Source: Alphaproteobacteria bacterium (lineage in GTDB: Bacteria > Myxococcota_A > UBA796 > GCA-2862545). From it: a DNA stretch of 64,000 nt. The position numbers and the translations under genes are program-made. The first letter of the stretch is position 1; every line of letters begins with the position of its first letter. Positions 1-8,790 of the stretch are shown here, piece by piece. The notes under the pieces were generated by a model that made no database searches, was not told the origin of the DNA, and saw nothing but the letters and a program-made list of their open reading frames with translations. The stretch covers positions 744,001 through 808,000 of the forward strand of contig JACKET010000001.1 in NCBI GenBank assembly GCA_020632875.1, read 5' to 3'.

Positions 1-1496
1 GGCTCGCTCGGCGTGGACTCGAGGTAGACCGACGTGCTCGGGAACGCGAACGACACCCCGAGCTGCTCCGCGAGCCGCATGAACTCGAGGATGTTCTGGC
101 TGCGCGCCTTGAGCTCCTCGTGCCAGCCGGGCACGACCACGTGGTAGTAGACCAGGATGTCCACGCTGGACGCGCCGAGCGTGTAGACATGCACCTCGTA
201 GGTCCGCTGCACGAACGGGTGGGCGGCGAGGATCGCGCGCACGCCCTCCACGTAGGCCTCGAGCTTGTCGGGCGGCGTGTCGTACGTGAGCGACAGCATC
301 ATCTTCACCCGCCGTCGCGGGCGGAGCCCCATGTTGTCGACGTTCGCGTTGGTGATCTGGCTGTTGGGGATGGTGACGACGGAGTTGTAGAACGTCCGCA
401 CGCGGGTCGAGCGGAAGCCGACCTCCTCCACGACGCCCTCGACGCTCCCGATGATGACCCAGTCCCCGATCTGGAACGGCCGGTCGACGAAGATGTTCAC
501 GCTGCCGAACACGTTCGCGACCGTGTCCTGCGCGGCGAGCGCGAAGGCCAGGCCGCCGATCCCGACGCCCGCCGCGAGCTTCCACACGTCGATGCCGATG
601 GCGTCGGCCAGGTAGAGCACGCCCAGCACGAGGACCACGACCTGCACGGACTGCCGCACGAGCGGGATGAGCTGGTCGTCGAGCCGGTTCTCGGTGCCCG
701 CGGCCCAGGCCTGGGCCACGCGCGACCCGACGTTCACGAACCGGCTCGCGAGGAACAGGCCGCAGAGCACCATCGCGACGTTCAGCACCCCGTGCATCAC
801 CGCAGAGAACCCGATCCCGAGCTGCAGATCCGTGATGCCCCAGTAGAGGACGCCGAAGATCACGAGCAGCACGATGGGGCCGTTCGTGCGGGCGTACTCC
901 TGGTCGTCGAGGCGAAGGCCCATGCGCTTCACGGCGCGGAGCACCTGGTTCCGCAGCAGGATGCGCGCGACGGTGCCGATGACGAACGCCACGACCACCA
1001 GCACGAACGCGTAGAGCATCTGCCACAGGTAGAGCCCCGCGATGCGCGTGTAGAAGACGGGCGGCAGGGCCGACTGGAACCACTGGCTGACCGGCGAGAA
1101 CGTCGATGCGTACAGGCCGGGCACGGCATCCATCGTGTGGCGGGAGTACAGCCAGCGGCCGTCGTCTGCGCGCTCGAGCGCCAGCGTGGGGAAGTCGTCG
1201 GGCATCGGCACGACGCGGGCCTCGCCGTCGTCGTCGAGGAAGTCCGGCTTGTTCGGGATCGAGGGCACGGGGACCCACAGGCCGCGGGCGTCGAGCACCT
1301 GCTTGAGCTGGATGGCGAGCTGCTCGCGGTTGGCGCCGGGCGCGATGTCCATGCACGCCGAGGCCTTCGCGAGGTCGAAGCTCCCGGGACGCGTCCACTC
1401 GAACAGCGAATCCGTGGCTTTGCGCGGGTTCTCGCACTGCGCCCAGGCAGACGAGGGCGCGACGAGCAGCGCGAACAGGAAGAACAGCAGCGGCAT
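1..1496 (-). CDS. MscS-family mechanosensitive ion channel (partial, C-terminus beyond window)
   Basis: Reading from ATG 1496 gives a signal peptide (cleavage about SAWA/Q, residue 19), a periplasmic region of about 120 residues, then several membrane segments starting near residue 155. The MscS pore-helix region follows at about residues 302-332, with the Gly/Ala-rich core AAGVGIGGLAFALAAQD. Next comes the beta domain motif FVDRPFQIGDWV. These are hallmarks of MscS channels, which open under membrane tension to release solutes in osmotic downshock. The periplasmic extension makes it a large member of the family. No stop codon is reached, so the C-terminal end lies left of the window. It is divergent from the kinase at 1558, with about 60 bases between. 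The family call is secure; gating role is inferred. Confidence 0.92.
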   Translation of the reverse strand, partial: MPLLFFLFALLVAPSSAWAQCENPRKATDSLFEWTRPGSFDLAKASACMDIAPGANREQLAIQLKQVLDARGLWVPVPSIPNKPDFLDDDGEARVVPMPDDFPTLALERADDGRWLYSRHTMDAVPGLYASTFSPVSQWFQSALPPVFYTRIAGLYLWQMLYAFVLVVVAFVIGTVARILLRNQVLRAVKRMGLRLDDQEYARTNGPIVLLVIFGVLYWGITDLQLGIGFSAVMHGVLNVAMVLCGLFLASRFVNVGSRVAQAWAAGTENRLDDQLIPLVRQSVQVVVLVLGVLYLADAIGIDVWKLAAGVGIGGLAFALAAQDTVANVFGSVNIFVDRPFQIGDWVIIGSVEGVVEEVGFRSTRVRTFYNSVVTIPNSQITNANVDNMGLRPRRRVKMMLSLTYDTPPDKLEAYVEGVRAILAAHPFVQRTYEVHVYTLGASSVDILVYYHVVVPGWHEELKARSQNILEFMRLAEQLGVSFAFPSTSVYLESTPSE

Positions 1497-1544
1497 CCGG
1501 GCCTCCTCGGCCGGGGGGCTATCCGGCCGGGATACACTTCGCTC

Positions 1545-1548
1545 GGAG
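1545..1548 (+). promoter_or_regulatory. Putative Shine-Dalgarno supporting a CTG start for the kinase
   Basis: GGAG lies 9 bases before CTG 1558. No ATG, GTG or TTG is in frame between the divergent gene's start and the glycine loop, so this weak site is the best support for an unusual CTG initiation. Confidence 0.35.
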
Positions 1549-1557
1549 AGCCCAGGA

Positions 1558-3288
1558 CTGCAGTACCCGACGCACTACGGCAACTACATCCTCCTCGAGC
1601 GCCTCGGGATCGGGGGCATGTCGGAGGTCGACCTCGCCCGGCAGCGCATGGGCGACAAGGACTTCGTGCGCTTCGTGGTCATCAAGCGCATCAAGACCGA
1701 CCGCAGCGCCGACAAGTCCTTCATCCGCATGTTCAAAGACGAAGCGCGGATCACGTCCGAGCTGCACCACGAGTGCATCGGCCAGGTCTACGACTTCGGG
1801 CGCCAGGGCGACGAGTACTACCTGGCGCTCGAGTACGTGCCGGGCGTCGACGTGCGCGGGATCATCAACACGCTGCGCGAGCGCGGCCAGCGCGTGCCGA
1901 TCCGCGTGGCGCTCCGCATCCTGTGCGACGTGCTCGACGGCCTCGACTACGCGCACCGCAAGCGCGACGCCTTCGGGCACGCGATGAAGATCGTGCACCG
2001 CGACGTGAACCCGCGGAACATCATGGTCTCCATCCACGGCGAGACGAAGCTCATCGACTTCGGCGTCGCGAAGGCCTCGGGGCGACTCGAGCGCACGAAG
2101 ACCGACCACGTGAAGGGCAAGTTCTCGTACATGGCGCCCGAGCAGATCACCGGTGAGTCGATCGACCACCGCGCCGACCTGTTCGCCGTCGGGCTCACGC
2201 TGCACGAGTTCATCGCGGGATACGGTCCGTTCTACGGGCTGAACCAGGTGCAGATCGTGCACCGCCTGTTGCACGGGCAGGTGCCCGAGATGCCCGCCGT
2301 CCGCGACCTGCCCGACGACGCCGAGCTGCGCCGCGTGCACGACAAGGCCCTCGCGCCCGACCCGAACAAGCGGTACGCGACGGCCACCGAGTTCCGGAAG
2401 GACCTCGAGGCCATCGCCGACTCCGTCGGTGGCCTGCCGTCGCGCGAGCAGATCGCGCGCTTCCTGCAGAAGGTCGACCCGCAGCTCAACGAGAAGCTGC
2501 AGGAGAAGATGCGCGTCTACGCCGGCGAGCTCGACCTCACGACCGAGGCCGGCGTGGCGCGGCCCGTCGCCATCGTCAGTGAAGAGGTCTCGGGCACGAT
2601 GGACTCCGCGGTCTCGGTGGTCCGCCAGCCCCCGATGGTGCCGGAGCACACGGGCTCGCAGTACACGGCGACGCAGACCATGACCGGTGTGGTGGCCGGC
2701 GGCATCGTGGGCGGCACGGTGTTCGGCCTCGCGTTCTTCGCGGTGGTGGTCGTTCTCGGCGGCATCCTGCTGTGGCTCTTCCCGCCGTTCCAGCCGGTCG
2801 CGCGCAATCCCGAGCCGATCCCCGACGCCATCCCGCTCGACGTCGAGCCCGTCCCGCAGCCCACGACCGAGCCCGCGCCCACGCCCGGTCCGACGGCCGC
2901 TCCCGACCCGACGCCCTCGCCGAAGCCGCAGCCCGTGCGTCCGCGCCCCACGCGTCCGCGGCCGGTCGTCCCCGACCCCACGCCGGTCCCCGAGCCCGAG
3001 CCGCAGCCCGAGCCCGAGCCCGAGCCGCAGCCCCAGCCGGTCGTCCCCGCGCCGACGCCGCAGCCCACGCCGAAGCCGCAGCCCACGGTCGACCCGAGCC
3101 TGTTCGGCACGCTGTCGATCGCCAGCGACCCGCGCGGAAAGCTGATCAAGGTCGACGGAACGCCCCGTGGCAGCACGCCTCAGCAGCTGCGCCTGCCGCC
3201 CGGCACCTACACGGTCGAGGTCGAGGGGTATCCTGCGAAGACCGTGCGGGTCTCGTCCCAACAGATGACGCCGGCGGTCTTCAAGTAG
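1558..3288 (+). CDS. Membrane-anchored Ser/Thr protein kinase with PEGA-like C-terminus
   Basis: Hanks-type kinase: glycine loop LGIGGM (16-21), probable Lys43, HRDVNPRN (147-154), DFG (167-169), APE (193-195). The usual DxKPxN reads DVNPRN, so the loop Lys is replaced by Asn. A kinase domain of about 290 residues is followed by a linker, one membrane segment (about 376-405), a Pro/Glu/Thr-rich stretch and a PEGA-like domain (about 520-576) facing outside the cytoplasm. Start choice is uncertain: homology begins at LQYPTHYGNY and the only local start-like codon is CTG 1558, preceded by GGAG at 1545. The longer reading to 1135 would run antisense through the channel gene and is unlikely. The stop abuts the ATG of the next gene, so the two are probably co-translated. 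Confidence 0.9.
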   Translation: MQYPTHYGNYILLERLGIGGMSEVDLARQRMGDKDFVRFVVIKRIKTDRSADKSFIRMFKDEARITSELHHECIGQVYDFGRQGDEYYLALEYVPGVDVRGIINTLRERGQRVPIRVALRILCDVLDGLDYAHRKRDAFGHAMKIVHRDVNPRNIMVSIHGETKLIDFGVAKASGRLERTKTDHVKGKFSYMAPEQITGESIDHRADLFAVGLTLHEFIAGYGPFYGLNQVQIVHRLLHGQVPEMPAVRDLPDDAELRRVHDKALAPDPNKRYATATEFRKDLEAIADSVGGLPSREQIARFLQKVDPQLNEKLQEKMRVYAGELDLTTEAGVARPVAIVSEEVSGTMDSAVSVVRQPPMVPEHTGSQYTATQTMTGVVAGGIVGGTVFGLAFFAVVVVLGGILLWLFPPFQPVARNPEPIPDAIPLDVEPVPQPTTEPAPTPGPTAAPDPTPSPKPQPVRPRPTRPRPVVPDPTPVPEPEPQPEPEPEPQPQPVVPAPTPQPTPKPQPTVDPSLFGTLSIASDPRGKLIKVDGTPRGSTPQQLRLPPGTYTVEVEGYPAKTVRVSSQQMTPAVFK

Positions 3289-4170
3289 ATGTCCCTGCTC
3301 CTCACCCTCACCGCCGCTTTCGCCGTCCGACCCGACGTGGCCGTCGTGATCTCGGACGACCTCGACCCCTACGAGGCGCCCGCCGAGGCGTTCAAGCAGG
3401 CGATCGGCGTCCCCGTGCAGACCATCAACATCCACGGCCGCGAGATCGAGGCCGAGGTCGAGATGAGCGCGCTGCGCGAGTCCTCGCCGAAGGTGGTGTT
3501 CGCGATCGGCGCGAAGGCCGCGTACGCGGCGCGCTTCCGGCTCCCGAGCACGCCGCTCGTCTACGCGCAGGTGCACGACCCGGCCCGCTACGGGATCCCG
3601 GGCAACCAGACCACGGGCGTGGGCGCGCGCGTCGCCGCCGTCACGTACCTCTCGCAGGTGCAGTCGTACTTCCCGGCCGTGCGCTCGATCGGCGTGATCC
3701 GCGCGCCCATGGCGGCCGGCGAGAAGGCCGAGCTCCAACAGGCCGCGCAGGACGTGGGGATCACGCTCGAGGTGCGCGAGGTGTCGAGCCCGCGCGAGCT
3801 GCGGCGGGCCTTCAACCAGCTCGTGGCGGACGTCGACGCCATCTGGCTGACGCCCGAGCGCGACATCCTGAAGCCCGAGGCGTTCCGCACGGCCGTCCAG
3901 GAGATGAAGCGCCGCCAGAAGCCGCTGCTCGCCGACACGGCGAACATGGTCAGCGCCGGGGCCGCCTTCGCCGTCACGCCCGACACGGCGGGGGTGGGCC
4001 GCCAGGCCGCCGAGATCGCCGCCCGCATCCTCGACGGTGCGGCGCCCGCCATCATCGAGGTGCAGGCTCCTGTCGAGCTCTCCACGGCGCTCAACGTCCG
4101 CACCCTCGAGACCGGCGCCATCCGCTACGAAGAGCTGATGGTCGACTTCGCGAACCTCGTGGTCGAGTAG
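3289..4170 (+). CDS. ABC-type substrate-binding protein (ABC_sub_bind-like), exported
   Basis: 293 residues with a short signal peptide ending about AFA/V (residue 12). The body is a two-lobed periplasmic-binding fold: a domain that computes as VVFAIGAKAAYAARF, a lobe-crossing YAQVHDPARYG, and a second lobe with SIGVIRAPM and a C-terminal LLADTANMVSAGAAFAV. This resembles PF04392 proteins (YtfQ/TrpX-like ABC substrate-binding proteins). No permease or ATPase gene is adjacent. ATG 3289 follows directly on the kinase stop codon, so the pair is probably one operon and the protein may be a ligand-sensing partner of the kinase (inference). It converges on 4172 with one base between the two stops. 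Confidence 0.75.
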   Translation: MSLLLTLTAAFAVRPDVAVVISDDLDPYEAPAEAFKQAIGVPVQTINIHGREIEAEVEMSALRESSPKVVFAIGAKAAYAARFRLPSTPLVYAQVHDPARYGIPGNQTTGVGARVAAVTYLSQVQSYFPAVRSIGVIRAPMAAGEKAELQQAAQDVGITLEVREVSSPRELRRAFNQLVADVDAIWLTPERDILKPEAFRTAVQEMKRRQKPLLADTANMVSAGAAFAVTPDTAGVGRQAAEIAARILDGAAPAIIEVQAPVELSTALNVRTLETGAIRYEELMVDFANLVVE

Positions 4171-4171
4171 G

Positions 4172-4999
4172 TCACTCCCGCGTGAGCTGCCCGACCACCC
4201 GGTGGACCGCCTCGGGGTCGAGGTACGCGAGGTAGTACACCCACATCGTCGCGGTGAACGTGCCGACGGGGATGCTGACGTACAGGATGCCGTGGAACAG
4301 CATCGCGGCGGGCACGAGCCACCCGTGCCAGCGGCGGACGAACAGCGCGAAGGGCAGGAAGTACTCGAACGCCACGACGAACCACGCCGAGAGCATGCAG
4401 AACAGCGCGAATCCGGGCAGATCGATGGGGTCGGAGCCCGAGTAGAAGTGCATGAACACCGCTTCGAGCTGGTCGCCCGACAGGAAGCGGACGTTCGTCT
4501 TGTCGAGCGCGCTGAAGAAGTAGACCGCGCTGCACTGCGCCCCGAGCAGCGGCACCGCCCAGAGCGGTCCGCGCTCCGCCGGCGGCGAGGCGCCCGTCGC
4601 TTCGGCCCTGCGGACCGCGAGCCACCGATCGAAGCTGAACGAGCGGTCGCACGGCGTCAGCGCGAGCCACACCACCGCGATGGTGAGCGTGTAGGTGTGG
4701 TGGTGCCGCCAGGGCTCGTGGTCGCCGAGCCAGCCGAAGCCGGCCCACATCGTCCACAGCGTGGCGGCCGTCATCGCGGTCGCGAGCCGCGCGCGGACGC
4801 CGAAGAACATCGCGGTGGTCGACGTGTAGAACACCGCGGCGAGCGCCCAGTACGCCCAGTGGTCGTTGCGCAGCGGCATGAGCTCGTCGGCCCACCGGGC
4901 CCAGCACAGCGCGGCGAACAGCACGCGCATCAGCCCCACGGCGCGGGTGCTGCCCTCGTGGTCGAGGTGGGCGCTCCACGCGCGGATCAGCGCCTGCAC
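4172..4999 (-). CDS. HTTM-domain integral membrane protein (gamma-carboxylase-like)
   Basis: 275 residues from GTG 4999, with about seven hydrophobic segments. Motifs AVGLMRVLFAALCWARWADE, HHHTYTLTIAV and the segment with YFFSALDKTN match HTTM (horizontally transferred transmembrane) proteins related to vitamin K-dependent gamma-carboxylase. In bacteria the substrate is mostly unknown. The GTG start overlaps the end of the upstream gene by 13 bases, giving a three-gene operon with the 133-residue protein and the lipoprotein at 5385-6056. Bacterial HTTM genes often have a small membrane partner next to them, which fits this layout. Function beyond the family is not inferred. Confidence 0.8.
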   Translation of the reverse strand: MQALIRAWSAHLDHEGSTRAVGLMRVLFAALCWARWADELMPLRNDHWAYWALAAVFYTSTTAMFFGVRARLATAMTAATLWTMWAGFGWLGDHEPWRHHHTYTLTIAVVWLALTPCDRSFSFDRWLAVRRAEATGASPPAERGPLWAVPLLGAQCSAVYFFSALDKTNVRFLSGDQLEAVFMHFYSGSDPIDLPGFALFCMLSAWFVVAFEYFLPFALFVRRWHGWLVPAAMLFHGILYVSIPVGTFTATMWVYYLAYLDPEAVHRVVGQLTRE

Positions 5000-5388
5000 A
5001 GCGGCTGCTCCGGGCGAATCGCGACATCCCAGCCCTCGGCGCCCGCGCAGCGCACGGCCGCGCGCAGGTCGGCGCCCTCGCCGAGCCGCTCGCAGAGCTT
5101 CGCGGCATCCTGGCGCACCGCCTCGACCCCGACGGCCTCCCACAGCGCATCGCGCGGGAGACCCAGGATCTCCTGCCGATCGATGCGGATCGTGCGCCCC
5201 TCGCCGAGCACCTGCGTGTAGCGCACCTCGCACAGGCCCCGCCCGACGCCCGTGTACATGCGCCACGACCGCGTGAACGGGCCGAGCGGCCCGCCCAGGA
5301 TCTGCACGTACGTCGGCCCGAACAGGATGAAGCCGAGCCCGGCGGCGAGCACGAGGCCCCGGAGCCTGCGGAGGGTGGGCCCGGTCAC
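4987..5388 (-). CDS. Small membrane protein, probable HTTM partner
   Basis: 133 residues from GTG 5388. One N-terminal membrane segment (about residues 9-30, GLVLAAGLGFILFGPTYVQIL) is followed by a soluble domain with FTRSWRMYTGVG and three cysteines. The motif of a Trp/Met/Tyr cluster just after the membrane helix is typical of small proteins found next to HTTM genes, but I cannot name the family. GTG overlaps the stop of the preceding gene as GTGA, and the 3' end overlaps the HTTM start by 13 bases, so the three are co-translated. Confidence 0.7.
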   Translation of the reverse strand: MTGPTLRRLRGLVLAAGLGFILFGPTYVQILGGPLGPFTRSWRMYTGVGRGLCEVRYTQVLGEGRTIRIDRQEILGLPRDALWEAVGVEAVRQDAAKLCERLGEGADLRAAVRCAGAEGWDVAIRPEQPLCRR

Positions 5389-6056
5389 CCGTCCTTCCCG
5401 AAGTCCCAGACGATGCCCACGCCGCCCAGCAGCGGCCACGGCACACCGACCGAGCCGCTGTTCCGCAGCGGGATCATGACGCCGGTGAAGAACTGCGCCT
5501 TCACGCTGGGACCGCCGATCCGCACGAACCCGACGGGCTCGAACGTCGTGATGTCGCCGATGGGCTCGTCGGCTTCGCTGTCCGGACCGTGGAAGACCGC
5601 GTGCTCGACGAAGCGGAGCTCGCCGCCCGCCGCGAAGTACTCGTCCTCCCAGCCGATCTCGAAGGTCTCGTTCACCTGGAGCAGCGCGCCTTCGAGCTGG
5701 TACACCGCGGTCGTGGTGCTGTTCGACGACGTGACGGTGATCTCGCTGCGGCCGCGGCCGTAGCCGGCCCCCACGTCGACCCAGCCGGCCAGGCGGAGCC
5801 CGCCGCGCGCGTAGTACGCGCCCACGCCCGTCGTGACGAGCCCGTAGCGCACGACCTCGCCGTACTGGCCGTGCACACCGGCGCGGATCCCGAGCACCCG
5901 TGCGGGAGCGAAGGCCGCGTCGAGCTGGAAGCCCTGCATGCCGCCCTGGGCCGAGAGCGACACGTCGCCCGGCGCCTGGAGCTGGGGCGCGCGCACCATG
6001 TTGGGCACGTACACCGGGGCACATCCGGCGATCAGCACGAGGGGGACGAGGCGCAT
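5385..6056 (-). CDS. Putative outer-membrane lipoprotein, beta-rich
   Basis: 223 residues from ATG 6056 with a lipobox ending at Cys12 (VLIAGC). The mature part alternates hydrophobic and polar residues and has many Gly/aromatic pairs (VVRYGLVTTGVGAYYARGGL, GWVDVGAGYGRGRSEI), consistent with a beta-barrel or beta-sandwich. It is the first gene of the HTTM operon. The family is not recognised. Confidence 0.72.
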   Translation of the reverse strand: MRLVPLVLIAGCAPVYVPNMVRAPQLQAPGDVSLSAQGGMQGFQLDAAFAPARVLGIRAGVHGQYGEVVRYGLVTTGVGAYYARGGLRLAGWVDVGAGYGRGRSEITVTSSNSTTTAVYQLEGALLQVNETFEIGWEDEYFAAGGELRFVEHAVFHGPDSEADEPIGDITTFEPVGFVRIGGPSVKAQFFTGVMIPLRNSGSVGVPWPLLGGVGIVWDFGKDG

Positions 6057-6087
6057 TCGCGCCCTTAACGTCGGCGCTGCACGGGTG

Positions 6088-7047
6088 TCAGGACTTCGGG
6101 ACGCGCCGGTACGGGGCCGGGTCGATGGGCTCGCCGTCGACGCGGAGGACGAAGTGCAGGTGGGGCCCGGTGCTGCGGCCGGTGTTGCCGGACAGCCCGA
6201 TGACCTCGCCCTTGCTGACCCGGTCGCCCGCGGACTTCTCGGGCAGCGCGGAGAGGTGGCAGTACGCGGTGCGGATGCCGCCTGCATGCTCGAGGATCAC
6301 GTACTTGCCGCTCACGCTGTCCTCGGTCGCCGCCACGATGCGCCCGGACTGCGCGGCCCGCAGCGTGGTGCCCACGGGCACGGGCAGATCGACGCCGTTG
6401 TGGAACTTGCGGGTCTTCGTGACGGGGTGGACGCGGTAGCCGAAGGGGCTGCTGATGCGGACCGTGGGGTCGACGGGCCAGTGCAGGTCGAACACCGTCG
6501 CGAGGGACAGCACGGAGTCGACCAGGGACGCCGCGTGGAGCTCGACGTCCTCGGGCAGGTAGCGCCGATGGGACTCGAAGTGCTCGGGGTCGGGCTCGCC
6601 GGCCGCCCGGGCGCGCTCGATGGCGCGCTCGCGGAGCTCGGGACCGATCGCTGCGACCTCGAGCGCACCCGCCGCATCGCCGTCCCAGTTCTCGTCGAGC
6701 CACACCAGCAGGCGGTCGGCGGCGGGGTCGTCGCCCGGGCCCAGCAGCTCGACCGTGTGGGCCGGCAGGTCGTCGGGGAGGGCGTAGCGGAGCGCTGAGC
6801 GGTAGGGCTCGGGGAATCCGTCGCCGTAGTCGGCCGTCTCGGGCGGGAGCGCGGCGATCGGCTCGTCGAGCCAAGCCTTCTTGGGGCCCTCGCTGCGGAA
6901 GAAGCCGAGCAGGGTGGGCTGCTCGCCATCGTCGCCGCGGAGCCACGCCACGCCCCACTGGCCGAGCCCGCCCACGGGCGTGCGCGTGTACACGGCGTAG
7001 ACCGCGACGAGCACGACGAACAGGTCGACGAAACCGAGGCGCCTCAC
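6088..7047 (-). CDS. M23-family (LytM-type) zinc peptidase, membrane-anchored
   Basis: 319 residues from GTG 7047. One N-terminal membrane helix (about 6-20), a linker region, then the peptidase: HxxxD at His216-Asp220 (HNGVDLPVP) and HLH at 296-298 (GPHLHFVLRV), the complete zinc and catalytic set of LytM peptidases. Such enzymes cut peptide cross-links of peptidoglycan during growth or division. The start overlaps the stop of the membrane protein at 7044 as GTGA, so they form one unit. Because the zinc residues are all present, it should be active, unlike EnvC/NlpD-type members. Confidence 0.9.
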   Translation of the reverse strand: MRRLGFVDLFVVLVAVYAVYTRTPVGGLGQWGVAWLRGDDGEQPTLLGFFRSEGPKKAWLDEPIAALPPETADYGDGFPEPYRSALRYALPDDLPAHTVELLGPGDDPAADRLLVWLDENWDGDAAGALEVAAIGPELRERAIERARAAGEPDPEHFESHRRYLPEDVELHAASLVDSVLSLATVFDLHWPVDPTVRISSPFGYRVHPVTKTRKFHNGVDLPVPVGTTLRAAQSGRIVAATEDSVSGKYVILEHAGGIRTAYCHLSALPEKSAGDRVSKGEVIGLSGNTGRSTGPHLHFVLRVDGEPIDPAPYRRVPKS

Positions 7048-7637
7048 AGCCAGCCCCAGATCGGCAGGCCGAACCAGGCCGCGTAGCTGCCGACCACCGC
7101 GAGGGGGACGGCCCAGAGGATGCCTTCGGTGCGGCGCTTGGGGATGGGCGGGGAGATCAGGAGCTGCACGAAGCCCGTGCCCGCGAGGCGCCACGCGACC
7201 ACACCGCCCACGACGTATCCGACGACCTGCGCGGCCGTGCCGTGGGGCAGCGCGTCTTCGACGGCCATCGCGATGGCCCAGCTGCCGGCGAGGCTGACGG
7301 GCAGCCAGAACAGCGGACCGAGCACGTTGTGCACGCTCGCCCGCTGCCCCCACTCCTTGACGCTGGTGACGCGGTTCTCGGCGGTGCGGGCGAGCGCCCA
7401 GAGCGCCCAGAGGGCGACGCCGAGCTCGAGGCTCAGCGCGAGCCAGCCGCCTGCGGTCCACGGGGTCTGGGGGTCGGGCCAGGCCACGGGGAGCTCGGAC
7501 AGGAAGCGCGACAGGTCGTCGTCGAGGCGGTCGGCCGCGAGGTGCGTGCCCAGCAGGACGAGCGCGAGCTGGCCGAGCCAGTGCCAGAGCGGCCGGGTCA
7601 CGGCCAGCGAGGCATCGAGCTTCGCGACGACGTTCAT
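7044..7637 (-). CDS. Polytopic membrane protein coupled to the M23 peptidase
   Basis: 197 residues from ATG 7637 with four to five membrane segments (LGQLALVLLGTHLAA, GGWLALSLELGVALWALWAL, VLGPLFWLPVSLAGSWAIAM, QVVGYVVGGVVAWRL, and a C-terminal segment). No recognised domain. The GTGA overlap with the downstream peptidase gene suggests joint synthesis and probably a physical partnership in the cell envelope. Confidence 0.75.
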   Translation of the reverse strand: MNVVAKLDASLAVTRPLWHWLGQLALVLLGTHLAADRLDDDLSRFLSELPVAWPDPQTPWTAGGWLALSLELGVALWALWALARTAENRVTSVKEWGQRASVHNVLGPLFWLPVSLAGSWAIAMAVEDALPHGTAAQVVGYVVGGVVAWRLAGTGFVQLLISPPIPKRRTEGILWAVPLAVVGSYAAWFGLPIWGWL

Positions 7638-7719
7638 GGACGGTACGACCTCGGCTTCGGGTTCCGGTTCCCCGAACGTAGCGGACGCCGTCGACTTACG
7701 GGGGTCTCGAGATGTCGGG

Positions 7720-8679
7720 CTACGATCCGCGGCTGTCTTCGAAGGCGGCCGTGTGGACGATCAGCATCGCGGGCACCTCGGGTGGGCTGTCGGCCACGAT
7801 CGCGCGCACCTCGCGGTAGAACCGTCGCTGCGCCTCGCGGACGCGCTGGAGGTCTTCGCGGCCGATCGCGAAGATGTTGAAGCTGAACAGGTCGCCCGGC
7901 TCGCCGCGCTGGATCCGCTCGGCGCCGACGGTCGCCCAGTGCGCGCGGATGGCCTGGAAGTCTTCGGGGGTCGCCTGCACCTCGACGGTCGTGGGCGGCG
8001 CCGGGCGGTAGCTGCCCCGCACGCGGAGCGCGGCGCCGGCCGCCACGAGCACGTCGAGCAGGTCTTCCGCTGCGGGCTCGGGGATGCCGATCGCGCCGGA
8101 GAGATCCGCTGCAGCGGTCGCCACGGGTACCTTGCCGCGCGTGTCGAGCCAGGCCTGGGCCGCGGGCGACCACGGGTGGGACACGGCGAGCCGCGCGAGC
8201 GTCGTGCGGACCGCCGCCTCGCGCGCGAGCGACGCGACCTCTTCGATCGGCACGAGCGCGCCGACGAGGTCGGGCAGGCGCCCGGTCATCGCGTCGAGCA
8301 GGGCCATCACCTCGGGCAGCCGCCCTCGCGATCGGCCCGACAGCATGCGGCCGATCTGCTGGCGCGACAGGCCCGAGCGCCGCGCGAGCGACGCCTGGTT
8401 GGACCGCCCGCGCAGCGCCATGAGCCAGGGCCCCAGGTCTTCGGGATCGTACCGCTCGGCGCTCGCGGCGTGGAACCGGGCGAGGGCCGCGGGCACGTCG
8501 ATCCCGCACCGGCTGGCCGCGCGCAGCGTCTCGGAGAACGTCGGGAAGCGGTGCCCGCCCTCCCACTTCGCGGCGACGTTGCCGCGGTAGCCGAGCCGGC
8601 GGCTGAACGCGACCTGCGAGCGCTTGCCGCGGATGGCCCGGATGAGCTCGCGGGCGGCCTGGTCCATGGTGGAGTCCAT
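7720..8679 (-). CDS. TIGR02147/DUF4423-like HTH transcriptional regulator
   Basis: 319 residues from ATG 8679. The N-terminus holds two XRE-like helix-turn-helix segments: residues about 10-60 (QVAFSRRLGYRGNVAAKWEG) and about 95-140 (SLARRSGLSRQQIGRMLSG). The C-terminal half ends with a domain typical of DUF4423/TIGR02147 proteins (FSFNIFAIGREDLQRVREAQ, followed by REVRAIV). Those proteins are DNA-binding regulators of unknown ligand. ATG 8667 is an alternative start 12 bases inside. The gene is divergent from the lipoprotein at 8791, and a 50-60-bp block shared with the promoter at 10557 starts 8 bases upstream of this start, so autoregulation is likely (inference). Longer readings in the same frame run through the repeat island and were rejected. 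Confidence 0.8.
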   Translation of the reverse strand: MDSTMDQAARELIRAIRGKRSQVAFSRRLGYRGNVAAKWEGGHRFPTFSETLRAASRCGIDVPAALARFHAASAERYDPEDLGPWLMALRGRSNQASLARRSGLSRQQIGRMLSGRSRGRLPEVMALLDAMTGRLPDLVGALVPIEEVASLAREAAVRTTLARLAVSHPWSPAAQAWLDTRGKVPVATAAADLSGAIGIPEPAAEDLLDVLVAAGAALRVRGSYRPAPPTTVEVQATPEDFQAIRAHWATVGAERIQRGEPGDLFSFNIFAIGREDLQRVREAQRRFYREVRAIVADSPPEVPAMLIVHTAAFEDSRGS

Positions 8680-8686
8680 GCCCCAT

Positions 8687-8745
8687 GCTATCCCGGAATC
8701 GAACGGACGGCGCCGGATTCGGTGTACGGATTGTTCGTATTCGGC
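8687..8745. promoter_or_regulatory. Shared regulatory block, copy 1 (between HTH regulator and lipoprotein)
   Basis: Contains GCTATCCCG at 8687-8695, then TCGAAC at 8699-8704 and ACGGATTGTTCG at 8726-8737. The same three words in the same order and at the same spacing (within one base) occur at 10557-10606. The inner words TCGAAC and GTTCG are inverted with respect to each other, as in a two-half-site operator. TATTCT at 8779-8784 also corresponds to TACTCT at 10638-10643 and may be a -10 element. Confidence 0.6.
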
Positions 8746-8790
8746 ACGGTTTTCGTGGCGGGTCGGGGAGGGGGCCCCTATTCTCTGGAC

